Assembly (NCBI GenBank): GCA_951813285.1
Contig: OX638355.1
Span: forward strand, 2,108,653-2,172,652
Length of the DNA stretch: 64,000 nucleotides
Source: Terriglobia bacterium
GTDB taxonomy: Bacteria > Acidobacteriota > Terriglobia > Versatilivoradales > Versatilivoraceae
Direction of reading: 5' to 3'
Every line of letters begins with the position of its first letter. Position 1 is the stretch's first letter. Shown one piece after another: positions 7,926 to 16,803 of the stretch. The notes under the pieces were generated by a model. It saw nothing but the letters and a program-made list of their open reading frames with translations. It was not told the origin of the DNA and did not search any database. A program made the translations under genes and the position numbers.

Positions 7926-9824
7926 ATGATGTTGCAACAGAGTCCGCGGCCGACGGTTCGACTGACGGTCGCGCAAGCCTTGGTGAAATTCCTTCAGGTT
8001 CAGTTCAGCATGCGCGACGGGCGATCCCGCCGCCTGATTCCGGCCATCTTCGGCATCTTCGGCCATGGCAACGTGGCCGGTTTGGGACAGGCGCTCTATG
8101 AATACGGGGCCGACCTTCCCTACTATCAGCCCTGCAACGAACAGTCCATGGTGCACACGGCCGCCGGATACGCCAAGGCCAACTGCCGCCTGGCCGCCAT
8201 GGCCTGTACCTCCTCCATCGGGCCGGGCGCCACCAACATGCTGACGGGGGCAGCCACGGCCACCATCAATCGATTGCCGGTCCTGCTGCTGCCCTCGGAC
8301 TACTACGTGACCAGGCACCAGGGACCGGTGCTGCAGGAGCTCGAGCATCCGGTGTCGGCCGATGTGAGCGTGAACGACTGTTTCCGCCCGGTCAGTCGTT
8401 TCTTCGACCGGATCTCGAGGCCCGAGCAACTCCTGACGGCCCTGCCCGAGGCCATGCGGGTGCTGACCGATCCCGTCGAGACCGGAACGGTCACCCTCTC
8501 GCTGCCCCAGGATGTGCAGGCTCACGCCTACGACTACCCGGCGGCCTTTTTCGAAGCCAGGACCTGGCGAGTGGAGCGGCGCCTGCCCGATCCCGACCGC
8601 GTTCGGGAAGCGGTCGGCCTGTTGAAGCAAGCCAGGCGTCCCATGGTGATTGCCGGTGGCGGGGTCCACTACTCCGAGGCCTGCGAGGCGTTGCAGCGGT
8701 TTTCAAACGAGCTCGGGATTCCCGTGGGAGAGACCTTTGCGGGCAAGGGCGCGCTGCGGGAGGCATCCGAGCTGGGCCTGGGCGGTTACGGGGTGACCGG
8801 AAATCCCTGCGCCGGCAAGGTCGCCGGCCAGGCCGACCTGCTCATCTGCGTGGGTACTCGGCTCACCGATTTCGCCACCGGGTCCCAGTCGGCCTTTCAG
8901 AACCCGGAGGTGAAGTTCATCAGCCTGAACGTGGGACCTCACGATGCCTACAAGCAGGGGTCCGTGCCCCTGTTGGCGGACGCGCGGGCCGGACTGGAAG
9001 CGCTCACCGAGGCGGCCCTGGCGGCCGGGGTGAGGCCTCGGGCCGACTATGCCCGGGAAGTCGCCGGTTGGAAGCGGGAGTGGCGGAGTCAACTGGAGAA
9101 CGAGGTCTACCAGCCGGTGGCCGGGGAAGCCATGAGCCAGGCCCAACTGGTGGGCGTTCTCAACGAGGAGGCCCGTCCCGGGGATACCATCGTGGCTGCC
9201 GCCGGCAATCCTCCCGGCGATGTGCTGAAGCTGTGGGATGCCACCGGCGGGAAGAACTGTCACGTGGAATTCGGCTTTTCCTGCATGGGCTACGAGATCC
9301 CGGCCGGCCTGGGCGTGCGCATGGCCCAGCCGGAAGGGGAAGTGTACGTATTCGTGGGTGACGGCACCTACCTGATGAATCCCATGGAGTTGATGACCGC
9401 CGTTCAGGAAGGGCTGAAGATCACGCTGGTCATCTCGGAGAACCACGGCTACCAGTGCATTCGCGGCCTGCAGCTGGCTCGGGCGGGACACAGCTTCGGC
9501 AACGAGTTCCGGGCTCGCGACCAGGAAACCAATCGTCTGGATGCCGATTTCGTACCCATCGACTTTGCTCACAACGCCCAGAGCCTGGGGGCTCACGCCA
9601 TGCATGTCTACACCACCGGCGAGTTCCGGGAGGCCTTGCAGGAGGCCAGGAAGAAGTCGCAGCCCTGCGTCATCGTGGTGGATACCGAAAAGTATCGGAC
9701 GCCTCCGGGCGCCGGCATCTGGTGGGACGTGGCCGCTGCCGAGGTGAGCGGGGATCCCGAGACTCGCAAGCGCCGGGAGGAGTACGAGGACGAAAGGGCC
9801 CGGCTGCAGCGCTTCTATTATTGA
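7926..9824 (+). CDS. iolD: IolD-like TPP-dependent trihydroxycyclohexane-dione hydrolase
   Basis: 632 residues from the ATG at 7926, five bases after GGGGAGG; a longer reading to a TTG at 7884 has no such site. The TPP-enzyme layout is clear: the activating Glu in PCNEQSMVHTAAGYA (~72), a central transhydrogenase-like domain (VIAGGGVHYS, FAGKGALRE) and the TPP/Mg motif GDGTYLMN (~478). Length and order fit 3D-trihydroxycyclohexane-1,2-dione hydrolase of myo-inositol catabolism rather than acetolactate synthase, and iolE- and iolG-like genes follow. It should open the inositol-derived ring to 5-deoxyglucuronate. iolB, iolC and iolJ are not in the window, so the exact substrate is less sure than the family. 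Confidence 0.85.
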   Translation: MMLQQSPRPTVRLTVAQALVKFLQVQFSMRDGRSRRLIPAIFGIFGHGNVAGLGQALYEYGADLPYYQPCNEQSMVHTAAGYAKANCRLAAMACTSSIGPGATNMLTGAATATINRLPVLLLPSDYYVTRHQGPVLQELEHPVSADVSVNDCFRPVSRFFDRISRPEQLLTALPEAMRVLTDPVETGTVTLSLPQDVQAHAYDYPAAFFEARTWRVERRLPDPDRVREAVGLLKQARRPMVIAGGGVHYSEACEALQRFSNELGIPVGETFAGKGALREASELGLGGYGVTGNPCAGKVAGQADLLICVGTRLTDFATGSQSAFQNPEVKFISLNVGPHDAYKQGSVPLLADARAGLEALTEAALAAGVRPRADYAREVAGWKREWRSQLENEVYQPVAGEAMSQAQLVGVLNEEARPGDTIVAAAGNPPGDVLKLWDATGGKNCHVEFGFSCMGYEIPAGLGVRMAQPEGEVYVFVGDGTYLMNPMELMTAVQEGLKITLVISENHGYQCIRGLQLARAGHSFGNEFRARDQETNRLDADFVPIDFAHNAQSLGAHAMHVYTTGEFREALQEARKKSQPCVIVVDTEKYRTPPGAGIWWDVAAAEVSGDPETRKRREEYEDERARLQRFYY

Positions 9825-9850
9825 ACCGGTCAGGGAGGGCCGGAACCGCC

Positions 9851-10738
9851 ATGGACGTCAAGATCGGCAGTGCCCCCGACAGTTGGGGTGTCTGGTTTCC
9901 CAGCGACGACAAGCAGATTCCCTGGCAACGCTGCCTGGACGAGATTGCCGAAGCTGGCTATGAGTGGACCGAGTTGGGGCCCTACGGCTATCTGCCCACC
10001 GATCGGGCCACTCTTCAAAGCGAGCTTTCCAAGCGCGGCCTGCGGGCTTCGGGCACCTTCGCCATGGGCCACCTGGAAGACGAGGCCGCCTGGCCGGGTC
10101 TGGAAAAGCAGGTGCTGGGCGCGGGGGAGTCTCTGGCCTATCTGGGAGCCGAATACCTCATTCTGATCGACGACACCTATACCAATCTCTGGACGGGGGA
10201 GGCCACCGCTCCCGGCAGGCTGGACGACGAGGCCTGGAAGCGGCTGGTCGATCGGGTTCATTACGTGGTGGACCTGGTCCGGGACCGGTTCGGCCTGCAG
10301 GTGGTCTTTCATCCTCACGCCGAGACCCACGTGGAATACGAGGACCAGATCGAAAGGCTGCTGAGCCAGACCGATCCCGAGCGGGTCGTGCTCTGCCTGG
10401 ATACCGGCCATCATGCCTACCGGGGGGGCGACCCGATCGCCTTTCTTCGCCGCCACCACCGGCGGATCCCCTATCTCCACCTCAAGAGCGTCCGGCCCGA
10501 TCTGCAGAGGAAAGTGGCCGAAGAGAACATTCCCTTTGCCCACGCGGTGGGCATGGACCTGTTCTGCGAGCCCTCCCAGGGAGTGGTGGATTTCCCGGCG
10601 CTGTGCCGGGTGCTGCAGGAGATCGACTACAACGGCTATGCCATTGTCGAGCAGGACATGTATCCGGCCCCCTTTGACAAGCCCCTGCCCATCGCCAGGC
10701 GGACCCGGGAATATCTGAGGTCCATTGGCATCGGATGA
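9851..10738 (+). CDS. iolE: IolE-like inosose dehydratase (TIM-barrel epimerase family)
   Basis: 295 residues with a start at ATG 9851 after a GGGAGGG site. The N-terminus GSAPDSWGVW resembles the APxSWGV signature of inosose dehydratase. Metal-binding and catalytic segments of the xylose isomerase-like barrel are visible: ELGPYGYLP, VVFHPHAETHVEYE, VLCLDTGHHAYRGGD, YLHLKSV and GYAIVEQDMY. The family dehydrates scyllo-inosose to the dione that IolD hydrolyses. It sits 26 bases after the iolD-like gene and 30 bases before the iolG-like gene, so one operon is likely. Confidence 0.82.
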   Translation: MDVKIGSAPDSWGVWFPSDDKQIPWQRCLDEIAEAGYEWTELGPYGYLPTDRATLQSELSKRGLRASGTFAMGHLEDEAAWPGLEKQVLGAGESLAYLGAEYLILIDDTYTNLWTGEATAPGRLDDEAWKRLVDRVHYVVDLVRDRFGLQVVFHPHAETHVEYEDQIERLLSQTDPERVVLCLDTGHHAYRGGDPIAFLRRHHRRIPYLHLKSVRPDLQRKVAEENIPFAHAVGMDLFCEPSQGVVDFPALCRVLQEIDYNGYAIVEQDMYPAPFDKPLPIARRTREYLRSIGIG

Positions 10739-10768
10739 CCGGGGGCAGTTGACTGTGAGGTTCGACGC

Positions 10769-11785
10769 TTGGTCACTCAACTCAACCTGGGCCTGTTCGG
10801 CGCAGGCCGCATCGGGCGCATTCACGCGCACAACCTGACCCGCAGCATCCCGGAAGCCCACCTGTCGGTGGTAGTGGACATTTCCCGGGCGGCCGCCGAG
10901 CGCTGCGCCGCCGATTTCGGGATTCCCTCTTTCGGCGAGGAGGAGGCGCGCATCATGGAGGATCCCTCCATCGACGCGGTGATCATCTGCTCCAGCACAC
11001 CCACCCATCCCGAGTTGATCCGCCAGGCGGCCTTTGCGGGAAAGCACATCTTCTGCGAAAAACCGCTGGCCCTGGATCTGCAGGAGATCGACGATGCTCT
11101 GGAGGCCGTTCGGGAATACGAAGTGACGCTTCAGGTCGGATTCAACCGGCGCTTCGACCCCAGCTTTCACCAGGCGCGGGAGGCCGTGGCCGCCGGCAGG
11201 ATCGGAACGCCCCACCTGGTCCGCGTCACCAGCCGGGATCCCGAACCCCCTCCCGCCGAGTACGTGAAGGCTTCGGGTGGAATCTTCCTGGACATGACCA
11301 TCCACGATTTCGATATCTCCCGCTACCTGGCCGGGGACGAGATCGAGGAGCTCTATGCCACCGGAAGCACCTTGATAGACCCGGCCATCGGCCAGGCCGG
11401 CGATCTGGATACGGCCATGGTGATGCTGCGCTTCGCCGGCGGCGCCCTGGGCGCCATCGACAACAGCCGCCGGGCCGTTTACGGCTACGACCAGCGGGTG
11501 GAGGTGTTCGGTTCGGAAGGGCAGGTGGTGGTGGGCAACCGCACCTCTCATCAAGCCGTTTACAGCAATGGCCAGGGGGTTCACGGGCCGCTCCCCCTCT
11601 ATTTTTTCCTGGAACGATACCAGGAGTCCTACCTTGCCGAGATGAAGGCGTTTGTCGGATCGGTGATCGAGGATTCCCCGCCGCCGGTCACGGGCCGGGA
11701 CGGAAGGCGGGCGGTGGAACTGGGGTTGGCGGCCTGGAGGTCCCACCGGGAAAACCGTCCGGTGGGTGTCGGCAATCCGGGATGA
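10769..11785 (+). CDS. iolG: IolG-like inositol 2-dehydrogenase (Gfo/Idh/MocA)
   Basis: 338 residues from a TTG at 10769 with GAGG eight bases upstream. The Rossmann motif GAGRIG is at 11-16, the conserved EKP of the family at 97-99, and the substrate-site segments GFNRRFDPSF and DMTIHDFDISRYL are present. These fit myo-inositol 2-dehydrogenase better than a generic Gfo/Idh/MocA protein, and unlike its relatives at 27345 and 29813 it has no Tat signal, so it is cytoplasmic. It would oxidise inositol to scyllo-inosose with NAD. The last codons overlap the longest reading of the aldolase frame. Confidence 0.85.
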   Translation: MVTQLNLGLFGAGRIGRIHAHNLTRSIPEAHLSVVVDISRAAAERCAADFGIPSFGEEEARIMEDPSIDAVIICSSTPTHPELIRQAAFAGKHIFCEKPLALDLQEIDDALEAVREYEVTLQVGFNRRFDPSFHQAREAVAAGRIGTPHLVRVTSRDPEPPPAEYVKASGGIFLDMTIHDFDISRYLAGDEIEELYATGSTLIDPAIGQAGDLDTAMVMLRFAGGALGAIDNSRRAVYGYDQRVEVFGSEGQVVVGNRTSHQAVYSNGQGVHGPLPLYFFLERYQESYLAEMKAFVGSVIEDSPPPVTGRDGRRAVELGLAAWRSHRENRPVGVGNPG

Positions 11786-11850
11786 AACGCGAGCTGGCCG
11801 GCGTCGTCGAACGGGCCGGGCAGGTGAAATTGATCAGAGGGGGTGCTTCC

Positions 11851-12612
11851 TTGCACAAGAATACGACCAAGGCCAAATTGAAGGCCGGTGAGACCGTCTT
11901 CGGGGCTTTCGTCCGTTATCCTGATCCGGGACTGATTGAATTCCTGGGGTACCAGGGGTGGGACTTCCTGGTCTTCGACGGCGAACACGGGACGGTGGAG
12001 CCGCGGGACTGCGAGAACATGACGCGGGCGGCGGAGTTGCGGGGGGTGACGCCCATCATTCGGGTCACCACCAATCAGCAGCCCATCATCCTGCGCTTTC
12101 TGGACACCGGTGCCCAGGGAGCGCTGGTGCCCTGGGTGCAGACGGCGGCCGAGGCCGAGGCTGCCGTTGGCTCGGTGAAATATCAACCCCTGGGCATCCG
12201 CGGCCTGGCGGGAGTGCGGGCCGCCGACTACGGGCAGACCCAGTCCCTGGGGGAGTACGTGGAAGAGGCCAACGCCGAGACCCTGGTGGTGTTGCAGATC
12301 GAGACCGCCCGGGCGGTGGACAACCTGCCTGAAATCCTGAAGGTAGGGGGGATCGACGTGGTCTTCATCGGGCCTTCCGATCTGTCCCAGTCACTGGGCC
12401 TGCCGGGTCAGGCCCAGCACCCCGAGGTCCAGGCGGCCATGCAGCGCATCGCCGATGCCGTGGCCCCCACCGATGTGGCCCTGGGACTCATGGTGCGCAA
12501 CCTTGAGACCGCCCGGCAGTGGCGGCAAAAGGGCGCTCGCTTCATCGCCATCTCCCTGGAGTCGGTGCTGGGCCCGGCGGTCAAGAGCTACCTCCAGCAG
12601 GCCAGGGAGTGA
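11851..12612 (+). CDS. HpcH/HpaI family aldolase
   Basis: 253 residues from a TTG at 11851. A reading back to ATG 11782 is possible, but the family N-terminus (KNTTKAKLKAGETVFGAFV) begins here and GAGGGGG lies upstream. Class II pyruvate-aldolase features are present: DFLVFDGEHGTVEPRD, PIIRV, the metal-ligand Glu in QIETARAV and the Asp in FIGPSDLSQSLG. These enzymes cleave 2-keto-4-hydroxy acids to pyruvate plus an aldehyde. Its position after iolG suggests it processes a downstream product, in place of the usual IolJ aldolase; that role is inferred. Confidence 0.87.
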   Translation: MHKNTTKAKLKAGETVFGAFVRYPDPGLIEFLGYQGWDFLVFDGEHGTVEPRDCENMTRAAELRGVTPIIRVTTNQQPIILRFLDTGAQGALVPWVQTAAEAEAAVGSVKYQPLGIRGLAGVRAADYGQTQSLGEYVEEANAETLVVLQIETARAVDNLPEILKVGGIDVVFIGPSDLSQSLGLPGQAQHPEVQAAMQRIADAVAPTDVALGLMVRNLETARQWRQKGARFIAISLESVLGPAVKSYLQQARE

Positions 12613-12684
12613 GGGTGGACTAGGCTCGGTGTCCCGCATGGAGTATGATTCAGGAAACTCAACCGACAATACCAGGAGGGTGGC

Positions 12685-13764
12685 ATGACCAAGTCCACGA
12701 CTTTCCGACTCTGCGCGCTGGCCGTTTGCGCCCTGGCCCTTGTGGCGGCCCACCATCGGACCAGGACCGAGACGGTCCTGTATGAAACCGCCACGCGGTT
12801 TGTGAACTCGCTCTCGGACGAGCAGCGGGCCAAGGTGGTCTACGACTTCAGCCACCAGACCCGGACGGTGTGGCATTTCTTCCCGGACAGCGCTTTCGCC
12901 AGGGAGTACGGCTACGCCAGAAAAGGGGTGAACTACAAGGGCATGGCTCCCGAACAGCGCCGCCTGGCCGACGCGCTGCTGGCCGCCGGGCTGAGCCAGG
13001 CCGGCTTCGCCAAGGTGATGGCGGTCCAGACCCTGGAGGAGATCCTTCGGGTGCTGGAGAAGGACACCACCGGAAACCGCGACATCGACAAGTACTACTT
13101 CAGTGTTTTCGGCAAGCCGTCGCTGCAGGGAACCTGGGGCTTCCGGGTGGAAGGGCACCATATTTCCCTGAATTTCACCTTCAAGGAGGGCCACCTGGTT
13201 TCGGCCAGTCCTACCTTCCTGGGAGCCAACCCCCACCAGGTCATGGCGGGGCGCTACCAGGGGATGAGGGCCCTGGCCAAGGAGGAGGATATGGCACGCG
13301 CCCTGGTCCGGTCCCTGGACGCCAAGCAGCTTGGCAAGGCGGTGGTGGCCGAGGCGGCCTATCCCGATGTCCTCACCAAGGCGGATTCCCGGGCCAAGCT
13401 GGAGGGCCAGCCGTCCGGGTTGCCGGCCTCCGACATGACCGTCGCTCAGGTGGATCGACTGATGGCCCTGATCGGGGAGTATGCCAACATCCTTCCGGAC
13501 GAGGTGGCCGAGCGGCGGATGCAAAAGGCCCGCAAGACCCCTCCCGACCAACTCTTCTTTGCCTGGGCCGGTTCGGTCAAGCCGGGAGCCGGGGACTACT
13601 ACCGGGTGCAGGCCCCTTCCTTCCTGATCGAATACGACAATACCCAGAACAACAACAACCACAGCCACTCCGTCTGGCGAGACTTCGACGGCGACTTCGG
13701 CCGGGACGTGCTGGCCTGGCACTACCAGCTCCACCACCCGCTTCAGATAGCCGGCGGCCGGTAA
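12685..13764 (+). CDS. DUF3500 family exported protein
   Basis: 359 residues, start fixed by AGGAGGGTGGC before ATG 12685. Residues 7-22 (RLCALAVCALALVAA) form a signal peptide or anchor. The body matches the DUF3500 family as I recall it: RRLADALLAAGLSQAG, SVFGKPSLQGTWGFRVEGHHISLNF, PTFLGANP and a C-terminal FLIEYDNTQNNNNHSHSVWRDFDGDFG. The biochemical function of the family is not known to me. The gene is 72 bases after the aldolase on the same strand but has its own strong ribosome site, so it may or may not belong to the same transcript. Confidence 0.8.
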   Translation: MTKSTTFRLCALAVCALALVAAHHRTRTETVLYETATRFVNSLSDEQRAKVVYDFSHQTRTVWHFFPDSAFAREYGYARKGVNYKGMAPEQRRLADALLAAGLSQAGFAKVMAVQTLEEILRVLEKDTTGNRDIDKYYFSVFGKPSLQGTWGFRVEGHHISLNFTFKEGHLVSASPTFLGANPHQVMAGRYQGMRALAKEEDMARALVRSLDAKQLGKAVVAEAAYPDVLTKADSRAKLEGQPSGLPASDMTVAQVDRLMALIGEYANILPDEVAERRMQKARKTPPDQLFFAWAGSVKPGAGDYYRVQAPSFLIEYDNTQNNNNHSHSVWRDFDGDFGRDVLAWHYQLHHPLQIAGGR

Positions 13765-13932
13765 ATGGCGGCCGGCGCGGGGTTCGGGCCGCCCTGGAGT
13801 GCGCCGGCGCCAAGGCCCTCTTTGCCGCCGATTCCGGGTGCAGAGGACCTTACTCGCACGACACCGGGAACATTCCAACGGACCAGTGCGGGCGATTTTC
13901 TTTGGAAGACTGACACCCGGAGAGATTTTTGG

Positions 13933-13969
13933 TTGACAAAAACTACATATGAAGGTATTAATACTTGTA
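13933..13969 (+). promoter_or_regulatory. Promoter and possible BlaI operator
   Basis: A perfect -35 TTGACA (13933-13938) is followed after exactly 17 bases by TATTAA (13956-13961), a fair -10. TACA at 13944-13947 and TGTA at 13966-13969 bracket the -10; BlaI/MecI repressors bind sites with TACA/TGTA half motifs. The promoter precedes the small peptide and blaI by ~110 bases, so autoregulation by the BlaI protein is the natural inference. The inner part of the operator is not a good palindrome, so the operator call is weaker than the promoter call. The remaining bases of 13765-14076 hold nothing else I recognise. Confidence 0.55.
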
Positions 13970-14076
13970 ACTCATATAAAAAGTTTCCTGCTCTGAAAAA
14001 CCGGTTTTCCCTTCAGCCGATTTGGTGACTATGGATCACGCTCTATCGGCGACGCCAGAGACTTGGAGGTGGAACA

Positions 14077-14217
14077 ATGAAAGGAAAGACAACGAGCAGG
14101 TATCTGTCGGTTTGCGCCACACTTGTTCTCGGGTTGACCCTTCCCCTGCTGCTGCAAGGGCAATGGCTCCCCTTGACAGCTCAATTCAAACAAGAATATA
14201 AGGAGGTACTGTCTTGA
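14077..14217 (+). CDS. 46-residue hydrophobic peptide upstream of blaI
   Basis: A short frame with strong expression signals: GGAGG lies eight bases before ATG 14077, and the frame ends in a TGA at 14215-14217 that overlaps the TTG start of blaI. The peptide starts MKGKTTSRYL, has a hydrophobic stretch at residues ~12-27 (CATLVLGLTLPLLLQG) and ends in a short charged tail (FKQEYKEVLS). The blaI ribosome site (AAGGAGG) lies inside its last codons, so the two are translationally coupled. It could be a small membrane protein, an exported peptide or a leader peptide controlling blaI translation. I do not recognise a family. Confidence 0.6.
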   Translation: MKGKTTSRYLSVCATLVLGLTLPLLLQGQWLPLTAQFKQEYKEVLS

Positions 14218-14633
14218 CACAGAGGAACAATATCAAACTGTCGCCGCTTGAGCTCAAGGCGATGGAAGCGCTCTGGAAACTGGGCAGGGCGTCCATCAGG
14301 GAAATCCTGGAGCAGATCCCTGTGAGGAAGACCCTCGCCTATACGACGGTCCAAACCCTGGTCTTTCGCCTGGAGGCAAAGGGAGCCCTACGGAAACAGC
14401 GAAAGATCGGGAATGCTTATGTTTTTGTCCCCGTCATTACACGTACGCAGGCCTACCGCCGCCTGGTGAACGATTTTCTGGAGTTGTTCGGCGGTTCACC
14501 ACGGCCTGTGATGTCCCATCTGGCGGATACAGGCAAACTGACCCTGGAAGACCTGCGGGAATTGGAAAGGATGCTCAAGGAAAGGCAGACCCGGCAAGAA
14601 AGCGCCAACACCGGGGATGCGAAATCCGAGTGA
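14214..14633 (+). CDS. blaI: BlaI/MecI/CopY family repressor
   Basis: 139 residues from a TTG at 14214 with AAGGAGG upstream. The winged helix covers residues ~10-75: LSPLELKAMEALWKLG, then IREILEQI, TLAYTTVQTLVFRLEAKGAL and the wing RKIGNAYVF. The C-terminal half supplies the dimerisation helices. It is followed after 45 bases by an M56 peptidase gene, the standard repressor/sensor pairing in which signal-activated proteolysis releases repression. In this kind of genome the module is usually not linked to a beta-lactamase, and none is present here. Confidence 0.9.
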   Translation: MTQRNNIKLSPLELKAMEALWKLGRASIREILEQIPVRKTLAYTTVQTLVFRLEAKGALRKQRKIGNAYVFVPVITRTQAYRRLVNDFLELFGGSPRPVMSHLADTGKLTLEDLRELERMLKERQTRQESANTGDAKSE

Positions 14634-14678
14634 TTCCTGGGTAGGGCGCCCGCGAACAGGTAAGGGGCACAGTCTCTC

Positions 14679-16803
14679 ATGAACATACACCGGTGGCTGG
14701 CAGAGTGGTCGTCCTGGCTGTGGCCCAACATTTTGGTCCACCTTTGGGAGGCAACTCTCTTTGTCGGATTGCTGGCATTGGGTGTCCGGTTGCTCAAGCG
14801 GGCGCCGGCAAGCACCCGTTACTGGTTCTGGCTTCTGGCCGCGGTCAAGCTGCTCGTTTCCCTCGGTCCTGTTGGCATGGCTGGTATCGGAAATTCCTTC
14901 CGCGGCACCATCCCTTTCCCCTGCATTACTGGAACAGTCAACCCATGGGGCTCCAGCCATCGACCCGGGAAGACCCGCCTATGAAATCCTCAAGCCCTTG
15001 CTCCTGAACCAGCCCGTTGTGGGTCAGCCGGTGTCCGCTGACGTCCACAACGAACTGTATTGCACGCTCACGCTGACTTGGCTGGCGGGGTTCCTGTTCT
15101 TTGCTTTTCGTTGGGCGAGAGCCTCTTTGAGTCTGGCCTGGGCCGTCAAGACCAGCTTTGGCCTCTGCTCTTCCAGAGAAACGGAGGTCCTGAAGCGAGT
15201 CCGCTCCTGGCTTCTGTTGAACCGGGACGTCGATATCCTCGTTTCAGACAGAGTCACCGTAGCAGGACTTTGGGGAATTCGGAGACCTGTAGTCTTATTG
15301 CCCGAAGGCGCCGCATGCCGATTGAGCGACGGGGAGCTGGAAGCGGTCATGCTCCACGAACTGCTTCATGTGGAGCGCAGGGACAACCTCGCTGTAATCC
15401 TCCAGAAGGCGATGACGGCTTTGCTGTGGTTTTATCCTCTTGCATGGCTCATCGACCGGAAGTTGTTCGAGGAGCGGGAGCGAGCCTGCGATGAAGAAGT
15501 TCTGCGGCTCAGGCAGTCCCCTGAGACCTATGTTTCGGGAATCTTGAAGGTTGCCAGAGCCTGTGTGGAGCAGCGGCTGGTTGGAACGTCTTCGATTGGC
15601 GGCGCAAGCCTCAAAAGACGGATGAAACATCTCCTGTCCGCCGAGCCACCGAGAAGGCTTGGCACCCTGGAACGCGCCTTGATCATTGGACTGGTGGCGG
15701 GTCTGGCCGTCTTTTCCCTGGGTGCGGGTTGTGTGAACCGTGACGCCTACGCGGCCTGGAGCAGTTCGGCCGGTGTGTTCCCGTCGCGGACCCAAACCAG
15801 TCAGCGATCAACCGCGGAAAATGCGAGCGCGGTGGTGCGCATGTCCCGTAGCGAATGCGGACCGATGGTCGAGGAATCCATGCGTAACAAGCGGATGGGA
15901 CCTCCTCCGCCTGCAATCACCTTGCAGCAAGTAGAAACGAGTTCGGAATTACCGATATCGTTTCGAAATCCGAACGGCAGCCCCTTGCTCATCACCGATG
16001 CCCGTTTGAGGGCGATGAAGGTCGAGGAAGGGGGTGTTTACCTGCTCCTGCCACGTGTCAGCTTGTCCAATCGGACGGCCAGAAAGATCACTGCTGTGCG
16101 GTTGAATCTCCACCATGCCCGGCTCCGGCGGACTGTGCGCGCGGAAATGTACCAGCTTGACCTGGAGCCCCATGGCTCCTTCTCGACCGACCGCATGCCC
16201 GGAATAAGCGCTCAAAGATTCCTTGACGGCTTGAATATGCCCCTCCCTCCTCGAAATTTGCTACTCCCGGACTCGGCCAATCGTGTGTTCCATCCATACT
16301 TGATCTACTTTCCTGTAGAGAAGTCTCCCGCGGATTTCACGGTCGGCGTCCTGGGTGTTCAGTTCGCGGACGGCGATACCTGGGGAACTGTGCCGGCAAG
16401 GTTCCCGACCCCCGCATCTCCCCGCCGCTTTCCACCGCAAGCGCTGAATTTTGGATCACCCACCGCTTTCGACGCCCAACCATCGTCAGAACGAGTTCGG
16501 GTCAACGAGGACGAGCAGCGAAAAAAGATCCGGTACCGGTTGGAACCGCCCTGTCCATCGGGGGCGTTCTCCATCGGAATCGACGGGTCGTTGGTGCTGG
16601 AAGCCACCATCGGAAAGGACGGTTCGGTCCGAGCCCTGAGGACCGTCGATGGAGAACCGAGACTCTACCTGCATGCCGTAGGAAAAGACAGCGTTACACG
16701 CACATTCACCGGAAAGGCCACACGATGGAAAACGAACTCAGCACATCATGTACGTTTCAATGGCGCTCGCTCGGTTGGATCCTTGTTGCGGCGGTGGTGG
16801 TGA
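14679..16803 (+). CDS. M56 (BlaR1-type) peptidase with TonB-like C-terminus, frameshifted
   Basis: The frame begins at ATG 14679 (MNIHRWLAEW, then a membrane helix ILVHLWEATLFVGLLALGV) and runs in that frame to about 14860. The homology continues in the +1 frame to 16803. Removing one T from GTTTCCC at 14856-14862 would restore VKLLVPSVLLAWL, the expected M56 sequence, so a single-base insertion or a sequencing error is likely. The second part has a membrane helix, the zinc site HELLHVERRDN, a further helix near LIIGLVAGLAVFSLGAGC and a C-terminal region with VLEATIGKDGSVRALR, as in TonB-C-like tails of M56 proteins. It would be the membrane sensor protease for BlaI. The end overlaps the next gene by 79 bases. 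Confidence 0.75.

Noticed and set aside
9830-11746. A 638-residue minus-strand frame
   Set aside because: Antisense to the iolE- and iolG-like genes, which have clear motifs.
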